Assembly: GCA_020796225.1 (NCBI GenBank)
Contig: CM036768.1
Span: 41,924,789-41,988,788, forward strand
Direction of reading: 5' to 3'
DNA length: 64,000 nucleotides
Origin: Arion vulgaris
Taxonomy: Eukaryota; Mollusca; Gastropoda; Stylommatophora; Arionidae
Each line of letters starts with the position of its first letter. Position 1 is the stretch's first letter. Positions 13,325 to 22,208 of the stretch are shown piece by piece. The position numbers and the translations under genes are program-made. The notes beneath the pieces were generated by a model. The model was given only the letters and a program-made list of their open reading frames with translations, searched no databases and had not been told where the DNA came from.

Positions 13325-13338
13325 AGTACTTTAGAGTT
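13325..13338. repeat. Target-site duplication, right copy
   Basis: Exact repeat of 11,380-11,393, immediately after the (AGA)n tail of the LINE. Confidence 0.92.
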
Positions 13339-13680
13339 GGTTATCTTGTCGTAACACCGATGTTCATAATCTTGCGGAGACATTCAAGGTTAAAGATGTT
13401 ACGTCTCCTCTCGTATCTTGACTTGGCTGTCCATGTTTCTGACCATATAGTAAAGCACTAATTACACAGGCTCGATATATTTGATTCTTCGTCTGCAGTG
13501 TTAGTTTTGTGTTGTCCTACGCTCGCTTTGATAGTTTGCCGAATGTAGTAGCCGCACTACCTATGCGAGCGTTGGTTTCTTCATCAAGTGAAATGCTAGC
13601 AGTGACCATGGACTAAGTGAACATTTTTGAACTGGTGTTAGAAGGTTACCATTTATAGTGATATTTGTTGTCTTACCTCC
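13339..13680 (-). pseudogene. LINE RT C-terminal fragment (block copy 1)
   Basis: Minus-strand reading gives SMVTASISLDEETNARIG, ATTFGKLSKR, a stop, then KNQIYRACVISALLYG and, after a frameshift, SETWTAKSRYERRRNIFNLE. This is the segment after the RT palm of APE-type LINEs (a YLGS-type motif, DEExxxRIxxA, then LLYGSETWT). A second copy with the same breaks lies in block copy 2. It is a fossil. Confidence 0.85.
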
Positions 13681-13712
13681 CTGACATAGAACAACTAATA
13701 ACAATATAAAGA

Positions 13713-14269
13713 TCAGTTATCAGTTAAATGAGGACTATCATCATAGCACTCCGGACATGTCCATAGGTGCTCCGATCTTCGTCTCAGCAAATCCAGCAGC
13801 GTACAGTGATCCAACACGCCAGTTTGATGTTGATTAATCAATCTCTTTGCATATTTAGTATGTCGTTTTTTCGGGCTACTCATATATTGACACCCATCTC
13901 ATTCAATCTGATCAGCGAGTGGGATTCACATACCTGAAACTCCTCTGTTTGGAAAGAATCTCTCAATGCGTGAAGAATGTCATTTTGATCCACGGCATCC
14001 CCCTCTGATATTGTAGCCAAGCAGCCAATCTATCAGCTCGTTCATTACCCCTAACTCCTGCGTGTCCACGGACAAAAATGAAGGTGATTTCTCTGATCAT
14101 TGTCTGTACCAATACTTCCACCCAGTTGCGTCTCACCATTCCTGATTCGACTTTACGAATCATGCTCATGGAGTCACTGAGTATGGAAACACGAGAGTAA
14201 TTGTGACATGCCAACCATTTCACCGCCTCTGTAACTGCCCGAACCTCCATTGTCAAACTACTTGTGGTG
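13713..14269 (-). pseudogene. RNase H-type retroelement protein fragment (block copy 1)
   Basis: Minus-strand ORF with LTMEVRAVTEAVKWL, ILSDSMSMIRKVESGM, FIFVRGHAGVRGNERADRLA, then after frame breaks GVLDHCTLLDLLRRRSEHLW and TCPECYDDSPHLTDN before a stop at 13,713-13,715. RNase H removes RNA from RNA:DNA hybrids. The second Glu (MEV), the Asp of SDSM and the Asp of NERAD are visible, but the first strand with YTDGS is missing because the copy ends near 14,269. A fuller copy lies at 24,372-25,355 on the + strand. The 70-residue tail with a Cys pair belongs to the family. Confidence 0.88.
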
Positions 14270-14457
14270 TTCAATATAAAGATATGGACATACATATGTG
14301 CTGGTCCGTGTATGCATGGGTGTGCATGTGTGTCCGTTTATTTATGTGTGTTCAGATAATATTTGCAGGTGTATGTACGTGCTTGATAGCTTATAAATAT
14401 ACACATATCGCATCTGTCACTCATCGTTTTAATTTTTTTTTTTATTTTGACTCTCAG

Positions 14458-14552
14458 TTCACGGTCAAAAAGGACAATTTCATAAAGAATGTTCTCGCGG
14501 TAAAAGAGGAGACTTTTTTCAAAAACATGAGACTTCTGAGAGAACCTTATAA
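14458..14552 (+). CDS. Host-gene coding exon (exon A)
   Basis: A long T-rich tract ending in ctctcag (14,451-14,457) precedes an open frame that begins FTVKKDNFIKNVLAVKEE and ends in RLLREPY plus two bases, followed by the perfect donor gtaagt at 14,553. The exon leaves in phase 2 (codon AA|). The exon at 20,145 begins with a base that completes this codon to Lys and stays open, which is the main support that both are real. The peptide is basic and amphipathic; I do not recognise a domain and give no function. The intron to exon B (14,553-20,144) holds a dense cluster of dead retroelements. Upstream frame continues open for some distance but is not exon-like. Confidence 0.6.
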
Positions 14553-15469
14553 GTAAGTCTGTTATTATGGTGTTTTTTATGTTCTCGATACCAGTAGAAG
14601 TCAATCACTCGTCAGCATTAATGGCTGACTGCATTGGTTATGACTGGCAGCAAATTATGTGACATTCCCTTAACCTTTGCCATAATATTGTATGATGACA
14701 TCCGGATGTTTTCTTTCAATTTGTACCTCTGTTTTTCCCTTGATCTCCTGGTTCTCACACTGTCGTTTACGAATGTTTTCTTCGTTTTATATTTCTAAAC
14801 CCTTTTGAAACCTGGCTACCTGTACTCTAAAACCCCTTCCTTGAGCTCCTGAAAAACCGCACATACCAGAGTGATATTCAAAACACAATAATTTATCTCA
14901 ATTAAGTGTTCTATAATTTGTTATTGCCTTATCCCATCATCTTCGTTATCCCTTCTTCAGAATACTAAATTGTTTAACATTTACTTGATATATTATGTGG
15001 GTCACGCCCACGAATAATACTAAATTGTTTAACATTTACTTGATATATTATGTGGGCCTCGTCCACGAATACTCCGAGGTAATGCAACTTGTTCTCCAGA
15101 TTGAATGTTTATGACTTGAATATCAATTGATTAAAATATTTCTACCTCGTCTAAATGATCACTTCACTAACTTTCAATATCATTGTCAGAATAACGACAG
15201 TGTCTAATTCCTAATGTCAATATTTTCTTAAGGTACGGCTGGCTTTGTCTTTAATTACTTTATCTTTCAGTATTCACCACTTCATTTCTTTGCAATTACC
15301 AGTACATGGTGATATTTAATTGTCTATTGTCTATTCCCAGGTGGAAGATGGAGCTAGTTGTCCACTCTTGTCGTTAAGCGTAGGGATGAGAAGTTTAATT
15401 TGCTTTCTTGGGCCAGATGAGTCGTCCTTGTTGTTTTATATCCGTGTTTATGTAGTGTGGTCTTGATAT
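14553..15469. other. Intronic non-coding stretch
   Basis: No gene seen. Contains a 55-bp tandem duplication (14,961-15,070). Upstream of exon A, at about 14,280-14,350, the sequence is rich in GTGTG/TATG simple motifs. Confidence 0.5.
14961..15070. repeat. 55-bp tandem duplication
   Basis: Two copies of a 55-bp unit starting aatactaaattgtttaacat, the second at 15,016. They differ at a few bases near the end (gtgggtcacgcccac versus gtgggcctcgtccac). That end can fold into a short GTGGG/CCCAC hairpin in the first copy. Confidence 0.93.
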
Positions 15470-15663
15470 TGTATATCCATCTTTTCGTGGTCATCCCTTT
15501 GCTCTAGTACCTGCTATCTTTTTATTGTATGCTGTTATTCGTGGTTAGTTGTATTTCATTCTAATTAAAGGCCCAAACCACTGCATTTGTTGTCTTTCGA
15601 TATATTCGGTGCATGAAGTTGTGTCCACTCTGCTTCAGATGTCTTCAATTTATAGATTTGGCC
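15470..15663 (-). pseudogene. LINE RT C-terminal fragment
   Basis: Minus-strand reading from about 15,602 gives RQQMQWFGPLIRM, then AGTRAKG, a stop and PRKDG: the WFGxLxRM and GRPRKRW blocks that end the RT ORF of the 11.4-13.3-kb LINE type. It directly abuts duplicated block copy 2 and has no catalytic core. Stops and shifts show it is dead. Confidence 0.7.
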
Positions 15664-15851
15664 TTTTTAGTCTTTACAGAAGGTCAATTGGCAAATGTTT
15701 TAATGTGACAATGAGTATTTGCTTTTCCCTCTTGTCGTTCAGCTCATACACAAGTTTCCATTCTTTGTACATACCCCAACCTTCCTAGTCGTCCACTGTT
15801 GAGCATGCCCATTATGAGAGGCAGGTTTGCACGTTACAGTATTTTAGAGTT

Positions 15852-16200
15852 GGTTATCTTGTCGTACCACCGATGTTCATAATCTTGCGGAGACATTGAA
15901 GGTTAAAGATGATAAGTCTCCTCTCGTATCTTGACTAGGCTGTCTATGTTTCTGCGCCATATAGTAAAGAACTAATTACACAGGCTCGATATATTTGATT
16001 CTTCGTCTGCAGTGTTAGTTTTGTGTTGTCCTACGCTCGCTTTGATAGTTTGCCGAATGTAGTAGCCGCACTACCTATGCGAGCGTTGGTTTCTTCATCA
16101 AGTGAAATGCTAGCAGTGACCATGGACTAAATGATAGCAACATTTTTGAACTGGTGTTAGAAGGTTACCATTTATAGTGATATTTGTTGTTATACCTCCC
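15852..16200 (-). pseudogene. LINE RT C-terminal fragment (block copy 2)
   Basis: Same minus-strand blocks as 13,339-13,680: DEETNARIG, ATTFGKLSKR, QIYRACVISSLLYG-like. Toward lower coordinates the reading continues as RANLPLIMGMLNSGRLGRLG and YVQRME (about 15,770-15,850), which shows the LINE's natural continuation across the site that is split in copy 1. Confidence 0.85.
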
Positions 16201-16231
16201 TGACATAGAACAACTAATAACAATATAAAGA

Positions 16232-16612
16232 TCAGTTATCAGTTAAATGAGGACTATCATCATAGCACTCCGGACATGTGCATAGGTGCTCCGATCTTCG
16301 TCTCAGCAAATCCAGCAGCGGCGTCCAGCGACCCAACACAGCATTTCGATGTTGATTAATCAATCTCTTTCCATATTTAGTATGTCGTTTTTTCGGGCTA
16401 CTCATATATTGACACCCATCTCATTCAATCTGGTCAGCAAGTGGGATTCACATACCTGAAACTCCTCTGTTCGGAAAGAATATCTCAATGCGTGAAGAAT
16501 GTCATTTTGATCCATGGCAGCCCCCTCTGATATTGTAGCCAAGCAAGCCAATCTATCAGCTCGTTCATTACACCTAACTCCTGCGTGCCCACGGACAAAA
16601 ATGAAGGTGATT
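16232..16612 (-). pseudogene. RNase H-type fragment (block copy 2), truncated
   Basis: Matches 13,713-14,089: the C-terminal tail with EHLWTCPECYDDS-like residues, the stop at 16,232-16,234, and part of the FIFVRGHAGVRxNERAD strand. The rest of the domain is missing, cut at the junction with the + strand LINE at 16,613. Confidence 0.85.
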
Positions 16613-16649
16613 CACTATAATTTGAGGCTGAACAGGCACAGTCAGTAAC

Positions 16650-18292
16650 GACCAATACTGCTTACAAGGCGGCAGCAGCCAAATACAGGAGGGAGTTAAA
16701 AAGAGCAGCACGACAGAGCTGGGTTAACACAACCGAATCCCTGAACATTGATAGGGATGGGCATAAATTGTGGAAGTTAGCCAAAGCGTTGAGTGACGAA
16801 AACACCAGCCGACCCCCAATAGTCCTCGAACAGGACAAAAGATGTCCTCGGAAGAGAAGCAGCAAACATTCGAATGCGAAAATATGCCGAAGTCAGCAGA
16901 ATAAGCATAGCAAAAGAAAATGTCGATGACACTAGGAGAAAAGCGAGAGTCCTCCAAGGCGAGCCAAGAAAAGCTGATAGTCACCTAACGGAAACATTCA
17001 CCAGTAATGAGTTGTAGGAGGCATTAAGGGAGCTGAAGCTCAGAAAGTCGCCGGAAAGGATGGGATCACAAATGAGATGCTTAAAATCGTGGGTACCAGA
17101 GCAAAGGCAGCTCTACTGGCCGTCCTCAATATGTCGTGGAGAACAGGAATAGTTCCACGTGAATGGAAGGAAGGAATCATGGTACCCATCCTTAAACCAG
17201 ACAAAAATAAACTCGACCCGGCGAGTTACAGACCAATAAGGCTCCTAAGCTACACGGGAAAACTCATGGAACGTATGGTGAACAAACGGCTATCCTGGCA
17301 CTTGGAAAGTAAAGGGCATCTCATGGTACAACAGGGAGGCTTTCGAAAGTACCGATCTACAGAAGATCAAGTAACTTATATCGCCCAGGAAATCGAGGAT
17401 GGTTTCCAAGAAAAGAAGCAGACACTAGCAGTTTTGGTAGATATGGAGAAGGCGTTCGACATAGTTTGAAAGGAAGGACTAAGGTTGAAACTCCTCACCC
17501 TCGGTATAAAGGGAAGAAAGTATAATTGGCTTGGTAGATACCTAAAGAATAGAACAGTAAGGGTTCAAGTTCAGGGGCACACTAGCATGAAAGCCACATT
17601 AGAGCAAGGCGTCCCCCAAGGAGCAGTGCTCTCACCAACTCTTTTCCTAATCTTTGTCAATGACGTAGCCACATGCCTACCAGAGAGAGTACACTCTGAC
17701 ATGTATGCCGACGACCTGGCAATATGGGGGAGGGAAAAGTCAATGCCCATAGCAACAAATCGACTACAAGTTACATTGAATAACTTGAAGTGTTGTAAAA
17801 AAAAGTGGAATATGAACATAAATACGCCTAAAACCACTTACACTGTGTTCTCCCAGAACAACCAGGTTCACATAATTCAGCTTAAATTCAATAGCCAGGA
17901 TCTTCCAGAAGGCAAGACCCCAACATACCTTGGAGTCACACTCGATCGTAAACTGACTTGGTGCCCTCAAATTGAAAATGCTACGGCAAAAGCGAGACAC
18001 AGACTCACGATGATGCGTAAACCCGCAGACTCCACGTGGGGAGCAAACAACAGAATCCTCAAAACACTCTACTCTGGAAGAGTTCGACCTGTCCTAGAGT
18101 ACGGAATTGCAGCGTGGAGTAATGCATCCAATAAACAATTCGCCAAAGTGAACAATAGCCAGAAGCGTGCAATGGGCATTATCACAGGAGCCATGAAGTC
18201 CACTCCCATCAAGGCGATGGAAACAATAACAGGCATCCAACCAATGGCAGATCGAAGGGACAGAAAAGTTTTAGCATTAGCGGAAAAAAATT
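16650..18292 (+). pseudogene. Reverse transcriptase of the Jockey-like LINE
   Basis: Blocks in order: linker AAAAKYRRELKRAARQSW and HKLWKLAKALSDENTSRPP (16,670-16,820), then frame breaks, EALRELKLRKSP, VPREWKEGIMVPILKPDKN, SYRPIRLLSYTGKLMERMV, QQGGFRKYRSTEDQ, VDMEKAFDIV (about 17,430-17,466), EQGVPQGAVLSPTLF, DMYADDLAIW (catalytic DD at 17,710-17,715), TPTYLGVTLDRKLTW, and RPVLEYGIAAWSNASN. The stop after FDIV (17,467-17,469, TGA) sits where this family has Trp, a single-base change. Frameshifts occur near 16,835 and 17,050, and a run of breaks follows 18,292. YADD is intact. The thumb-like region STWGANNRILKTLYSGRVRP resembles copies I associate with mollusc genomes, an impression only. Confidence 0.92.
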
Positions 18293-18592
18293 AAACACCT
18301 CGATTCCCACCATATGCATTAAAGATTGAACGAATTCGAAAGGAGCAGAATACAGAGAACAAGCTTCGCATAAATCGCTAAAGCACTGACCGCAGACCAT
18401 CCGGTTCTAACACAATGCAAAACCAAACCAATCCCGGCAACTGATAAGTGCCCGCCGGGAAAAACAAAAATGCAGAAACTAAGGGAAACAATCCCAGGCA
18501 TACTGAAAAAAGGCCAGCAAGAAAACTTCAAAAGAAGAGCAGCCATAGAAGAACACATATCGACCTAACAACCTGAAAATAAGTGGATACAC

Positions 18593-19351
18593 GTGTACAC
18601 TGGCGGGTCGGCCAGGAACGCAATCAGCAATGGTGGAGGAAGAATAGTGCTTAAACTGTCAAAGAAAGTGACGGTCACAAAATCGATTGCCACAGGCAAA
18701 TACTCAAATAACTACCGAACAGAAGCAGAAACAATAAGAACAGCGGCCGAAATGATCCTAGAGAGAAGAGGCACCTCTCACAACAAGGTCGTGATATTCA
18801 CCGATGCTCTATCGGTCATCACGGCACTCAAAAGTGTAGGCAAAACAGAGCTGAATGAGCTCAAAACGACCCTCGATGAACTAACGCGCTCACTCAAACG
18901 CACCGTCATTCAGTGGATACCATCACACTGTAATATAAGTGGTAACGAACGTGCCGACAAACTAGCTAAAGAAGGCGGGCGACTACATCAGACTGATCAC
19001 GAGATCAGTTATGAGGATGCCAGAACAACCATCGGCTGGCACTACAGAGACAAATGGACAAAAGACCATCCCAAGCACAACAACAGCGACGGATACTATG
19101 GTCTGTCTCGTAGCGAACAAGTTTCCATACTTCGCCTCCGTACCGGCCACAACAAGCTCCGCGCCCACATGTATAATAAATTTTAAATCGGCACAACTAG
19201 CATGTGCACATGCAAAAAGGCGGACATGACGGCAGAACACATACTGCAAGATTGTCAGCGGATAGCAGATATAAGAAACGAAACCTGGCCCCATAACACA
19301 GAGCTTCGTGAGAAGCTGTACGGAGGAACGAGTCCCTTAAAACCACGGTAA
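18593..19351 (+). pseudogene. RNase H domain and Cys motif of the Jockey-like LINE
   Basis: An open frame from 18,593 to a stop at 19,184 has YTGGSARNAISNGG, YRTEAETIRTAAEM, VVIFTDALSVITAL, IQWIPSHCNISGNERADKLA, then LRLRTGHNKLRAHMY. RNase H cuts the RNA strand of RNA:DNA hybrids during element copying. Three of the four acidic positions are present (TEAE, FTDA, ERAD). The first, in the family's YTDGS, is Gly (GGC at 18,602-18,604), so catalysis should be lost. Past the stop the same frame continues to 19,351 with MCTCKKADMTAEHILQDC, the C-terminal Cys/His motif of such elements; the stop therefore interrupts a longer original protein. Confidence 0.92.
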
Positions 19352-19394
19352 AATTCATGATAAAAGTTGGTTCATCAGTCTAGACCAGGATCGC

Positions 19395-19422
19395 GAGAGA
19401 GAGAGAGAGAGAGAGAGAGAGA
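19395..19422. repeat. (GA)n tail of the Jockey-like LINE
   Basis: Perfect alternating GA directly following tggttcatcagtc and ggatcgc. The element at 23,704-24,039 has a similar end, tggtacatcggtc then gatc and (GA)n in its own sense. Confidence 0.9.
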
Positions 19423-19590
19423 TGTCTTCATTTCGTAGTCTATCTTTCCTGGAGACCCCGAATGCCTTCCTCAAGCATTTCAGTTCAAACGTGGTGAGCT
19501 TTCTGTGGTGTATTTCTGTCAGAGGCCAAGTTTGGCACTGGTAACAAAGTGTTGGTAGGAAAATACTTTTATCATGTCTTTTCACTTCCA
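19423..19590 (-). pseudogene. LINE RT C-terminal fragment
   Basis: Minus-strand reading gives KSIFLPTLCYQCQTWPLTE, LTTFELKCLRKAFGVSRKD and RLRNEDI before running into the (GA)n tract. This is the post-palm segment of the same LINE family as 11,394-13,324 and 26,855-28,510. Only about 55 codons survive. Confidence 0.85.
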
Positions 19591-20144
19591 TCTTGTTCTT
19601 TTGGTGTTGTGATATTTAATATGACCAATATATTTAACTTTCTCAAGCATAATACAATTCAGAAGCTAATCTTCTTCAATGTTCAAGTCCTGCAGGTTGT
19701 TCATGTTTTACCACATATGGGTCCATTATGTTCTAAGCATGTATATATATATATGTGTGTGTGTGTTTCTATCTTCTTTGTGCGTGCGAGCATGTGTGCA
19801 AGTGCATGATTGTGAACGTGTGCTTCTGTATGTATACAATTCAAACTGTCATTAGAACTGTTGTGTTGTTCAAGATCTCGGTCAAAATGTTTCTATTGCA
19901 ACTAGGACATCCCGTCAAGTTGACGATCTGGTGTTAGTTCCGTTTGTTTTACTTAACTGTCTGTATTATTGTTTCGTAACTGTTTGTTTGTGTTATTAAA
20001 AGTACATATCCCTATCATTTGTTTGTATGGTTTTCAAGAGTGATTGAACTTTCGCATTATATAATATTCCTTCGCGATGTACTTGTTCAATGTGTGCATA
20101 ATTGTGTCATAAAAATATGTTTTTGATCATGCGATAAATTTCAG
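19591..20144. other. Intronic non-coding stretch
   Basis: No gene seen. A TATATATATG/TGTGTGTG microsatellite lies at 19,741-19,770. The last bases, aaatttcag (to 20,144), form a splice acceptor. Confidence 0.5.
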
Positions 20145-20209
20145 ATTTGATATTGCAGCAGCACCTCATCGCTACATGGGTTACTACACATCTAATTTTA
20201 ATGAAATTG
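20145..20209 (+). CDS. Host-gene coding exon (exon B)
   Basis: Acceptor aaatttcag ends at 20,144 and the strong donor gtaagt starts at 20,210. When the phase-2 end of exon A is carried over, the codon AA|A gives Lys and the frame continues FDIAAAPHRYMGYYTSNFNE, with Ile and one base left (phase 1). A 65-bp exon with both canonical sites and a matching phase is unlikely by chance. Protein not recognised. The next exon could be the one proposed at 20,392, which would end the protein after ten residues. Confidence 0.6.
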
Positions 20210-20224
20210 GTAAGTATGTTCTTG

Positions 20225-20335
20225 TTAACAACACACTGTGCTGACTGTTACAGAATACATGTTTAACAACACACTGTGCTGCTTGTCACAGAATACATTT
20301 TTAACAACACACTGTGCTGACTGTCACATGTTTGC
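20225..20335. repeat. 38-bp tandem repeat, three copies
   Basis: aacaacacactgtgctg recurs at 20,227, 20,265 and 20,303, an exact 38-bp spacing, with small differences between copies. It lies in the putative intron just after exon B. Confidence 0.95.
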
Positions 20336-20391
20336 CTTTGTTGGTGTATGAAAAGTTATAAAATACGAATGATTGATGATTGCTTTTTTAG

Positions 20392-20417
20392 AAAAGGTGT
20401 TTCCCAATATAGTTTGA
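20392..20417 (+). CDS. Possible terminal exon after exon B
   Basis: A T-rich tract ending in ttttttag at 20,391 is followed in phase 1 by EKVFPNIV and TGA (20,415-20,417). Joined to exon B this gives NEIEKVFPNIV then stop. The acceptor is reasonable but the exon is tiny and an alternative AG five bases on would read a different, longer frame (GVSQYSLITAYKC). Treat as a hypothesis. Confidence 0.25.
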
Positions 20418-20430
20418 TCACTGCATATAA

Positions 20431-20570
20431 ATGTCCCGCTTACCTACGAAGACTAGTTCACAAAGTATAAACTCTGTAACACCAGAAACAATCATAAGAG
20501 ATCTTCAGAAAAAATATATATATCTGAATCCAACATTGCTGTCTGGATTTGACAACCTTCAGAACACAAG
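20431..20570 (+). CDS. Coding-like ORF ending at a donor-like site
   Basis: ATG at 20,431 opens 46 codons, MSRLPTKTSSQSINSVTPET and on to GFDNLQNTR, ending at AG|gtaaca. The composition is protein-like. A TAA directly precedes the ATG in frame, so it could be a first coding exon. No AG upstream would join exon B to this frame in phase, so it would be a separate transcript or a chance ORF. Confidence 0.2.
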
Positions 20571-20755
20571 GTAACATGTTTAACCACTTCACAATATGCA
20601 TCCTCCTACATTCCCACCGACTGTCTTCGTACATTCTACAGTAGTGTGTTTTGTACTGACTTCTTTCTCTATCTTTTCTATAATTATGTTTTGCCTCACA
20701 GCGTCAAGATAAGAAGAGATTTATAGAACGGGCTTTTGTGCGCATTTCATAAACA
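20571..20755. other. Non-coding stretch
   Basis: No recognisable feature. Sequence changes to GC-richer repeat at about 20,756. Confidence 0.4.
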
Positions 20756-21544
20756 ACGGGGGGAGGAGGCTGGGGGAGTCAAAGGCCCATAAGGAAAACG
20801 TCGCGCCAGGATTAGTGAGCTGGTACTAACCTAGATCCTACCCCAACTCCACGTGGCGACCCTGGAAAAAAAACAATGGTTCCTGTCTGGCTAAGCGGGT
20901 CGAGATCAAGGGAGATCTATTCTGGTATAAGTGGTGATGCAGACGCAATTATGTTGGATGAGATCCGCTCGCAACACGGACGGGCAGAATCCCAGAGTGA
21001 CTATTAATGCACTTCCTCCCGACGATGGGAAAGGCTGAAAAAATAAATATAAATGGATCAGGAATGCATCCAGAGAAGAGACGTTGGCCCACATGGGGCG
21101 AAACTCGAATCCATAGTTGGGGGCCCGAAATGAGTTGCTTGTCCTGACAGTCTCGAGGCATAGAAAATGTGAGCATGGTGAGAAACCTGATAAACACGGT
21201 GAGCAGACACCAAAGTAGAACAAACATACATACGGATGATACACTGGTGAGCCCACCGGTGGGGATGACATGCACGGTGCTGAAAATAGAACGATGAAAA
21301 GGCGTGGCAAACGTAGGGCTGAGCGGACAACATAATTGTGCAGAAAAACTGGAAAACCCACCAGAGGCTTGAATCCCGTGCAAACGTTTCTACCGAATGG
21401 TGATAAACTGTGCACTGTGCACAGTGAGACAGAAATGGGTAAGGTATTGCCCAGTAGAACAATGTGAGCACAAGTGACGAAGAGAAAAGGGCAGACCCAG
21501 CGAAGTCCAGATCGTTTAGCTGCTCTATCAGAGTTCATTGGATT
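20756..21544 (+). mobile_element. Retroposon-like repeat sharing a 5' head with the 29-30.6 kb element
   Basis: The first 170 bases (gtcgcgccaggattag, gagctggtactaac, ggttcctgtctggctaagc) match the reverse complement of 30,445-30,595 with few differences. The body after about 20,940 shows no clear match to the other element, so the two share a head but not a body. An internal tggctaagcgg fits the pol III A-box consensus, but no well-placed B box is evident. Overlapping minus-strand ORFs of up to 210 codons span 20,906-21,538; they lack known domains and probably reflect GC-rich antisense of the repeat. The right end meets the antisense LINE near 21,545. Confidence 0.55.
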
Positions 21545-21843
21545 CCGTTTCTAGTGTTAGTTACTGCTGTCTTCATAATCCAGTTTATTGTCAGTAAGAA
21601 CAACAAAGGTGATAGAAGATATCACTGTCGCATTCCTGTTTCTACTCCAAAAGTTTTCGTTCATGAAGAACTCTACATTTCATATCTGTATATGTTGCTC
21701 TTATTAGGATAATATTTTTCTGTGGGTTCCCATAGTGTCTCATCAATTTCCAAAGGGTTTCCCTTTCAATACTGCTAAAAGCTTTCTCATAATCCACAAA
21801 TCAGATGTAAAGTGGGGATTTCCATTCAATACTTTGCTCTATT

Positions 21844-21851
21844 TTATGCGT
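21844..21851. repeat. Target-site duplication of the SINE, left
   Basis: ttatgcgt, repeated exactly at 22,056-22,063 after the A tail. Confidence 0.8.
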
Positions 21852-21875
21852 TGACCTCATATCCCAGTGTGTTCG

Positions 21876-21886
21876 TAGCGCGTTGG
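21876..21886 (+). promoter_or_regulatory. Pol III A box of SINE
   Basis: tagcgcgttgg matches the A-box pattern TRGYNNANNNG. Confidence 0.7.
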
Positions 21887-21913
21887 ACGAGTAACAAGCT
21901 CTCTGTGAGTGCG

Positions 21914-21924
21914 GGTTCAATTTC
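21914..21924 (+). promoter_or_regulatory. Pol III B box of SINE
   Basis: ggttcaatttc matches GGTTCRANNCC at all but one position, 27 bases after the A box. Confidence 0.75.
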
Positions 21925-22055
21925 GCGGGCTGTTAGAAAAGCCACACATTCTCCAGATTTAAGGTGTTCGTGGTACCGAACCAAAGGGTTACGATGTCCA
22001 TGGCAACGAGCTGAAGAATTGAAAGCTCAAGTGCTTCTGGATCGTAAAAAAAAAA

Positions 22056-22063
22056 TTATGCGT
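22056..22063. repeat. Target-site duplication of the SINE, right
   Basis: ttatgcgt directly after the A tail. Confidence 0.8.
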
Positions 22064-22196
22064 AATGTGGCTATCTGGTCAGCACATGATCTATGTTGTC
22101 GGAAGCCTGCTGTTCATCTCTTAGTTTTATACCGATGGCATCTCTCAGTCTCTTCATTATAATTCTGCTTAGTCATTTCCCAGGTACTGACAACAG

Positions 22197-22208
22197 CATT
22201 ATTCCTCT
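22197..22208. repeat. Target-site duplication of the 180-bp insert, left
   Basis: cattattcctct, repeated exactly at 22,389-22,400. It encodes the RGIM codons of the interrupted LINE. Confidence 0.85.

Larger units (their letters stand above)
11206..14089 (-). repeat. Duplicated LINE block, copy 1 (split by an insertion)
   Basis: The segments 11,206-11,393 and 13,339-14,089 together match 15,664-16,612 almost base for base, apart from the LINE inserted at 11,394-13,324. The block itself is old retroelement debris on the minus strand: a LINE RT C-terminus (13,339-13,680) followed by an RNase H domain (from 13,713). Because both copies share the same composite junction, the block was duplicated as a unit, not assembled twice. 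Confidence 0.9.
15664..16612 (-). repeat. Duplicated LINE block, copy 2 (empty site)
   Basis: Nearly identical to 11,206-11,393 joined to 13,339-14,089, but uninterrupted at 15,838-15,851, where copy 1 carries the LINE. It is cut at 16,612 inside the RNase H region, where the sense Jockey-like LINE begins. Confidence 0.9.
16613..19421 (+). mobile_element. Jockey-like LINE with RT and RNase H, 5'-truncated
   Basis: About 2.8 kb on the + strand ending in a (GA)n tail (19,395-19,422). It has an RT region, a linker, an RNase H domain and a C-terminal Cys/His motif, the order seen in LINEs of the Jockey/I/R1 assemblage that carry RNase H. The endonuclease half is absent. Left and right flanks are different elements (block copy 2 and another LINE fragment), and I find no matching target-site duplication, so the locus was rearranged or the insertion was accompanied by a deletion. 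Confidence 0.88.
21852..22055 (+). mobile_element. tRNA-derived SINE with poly(A) tail
   Basis: A 204-bp insertion in the antisense LINE, flanked by the 8-bp direct repeat ttatgcgt and ending in ten A residues (22,046-22,055). It has a pol III-type internal promoter: A box tagcgcgttgg at 21,876-21,886 and B box ggttcaatttc at 21,914-21,924, spaced as in a tRNA gene. A tRNA-unrelated body follows. Removing it restores the RT reading ATLRI to EQSIEWKSPLYI. Such SINEs are copied by a partner LINE; the poly(A) tail differs from the (AGA)n and (GA)n tails of other elements here, so the partner is probably another LINE. Confidence 0.85.

Noticed and set aside
16613..19421. Simple insertion of the Jockey-like LINE with a target-site duplication
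   Set aside because: Left flank (gaaggtgatt) and right flank (gatgtcttca) do not repeat and belong to different elements.
19741..19770. TATA/TG tract as a promoter
   Set aside because: It is a microsatellite inside an intron, without downstream coding start that I can support.
20906..21538. 210-codon minus-strand ORF with many hydrophobic stretches, a possible membrane protein
   Set aside because: Three overlapping frames are open at once on the same strand, the region is a repeat with a shared head, and no family is recognised.
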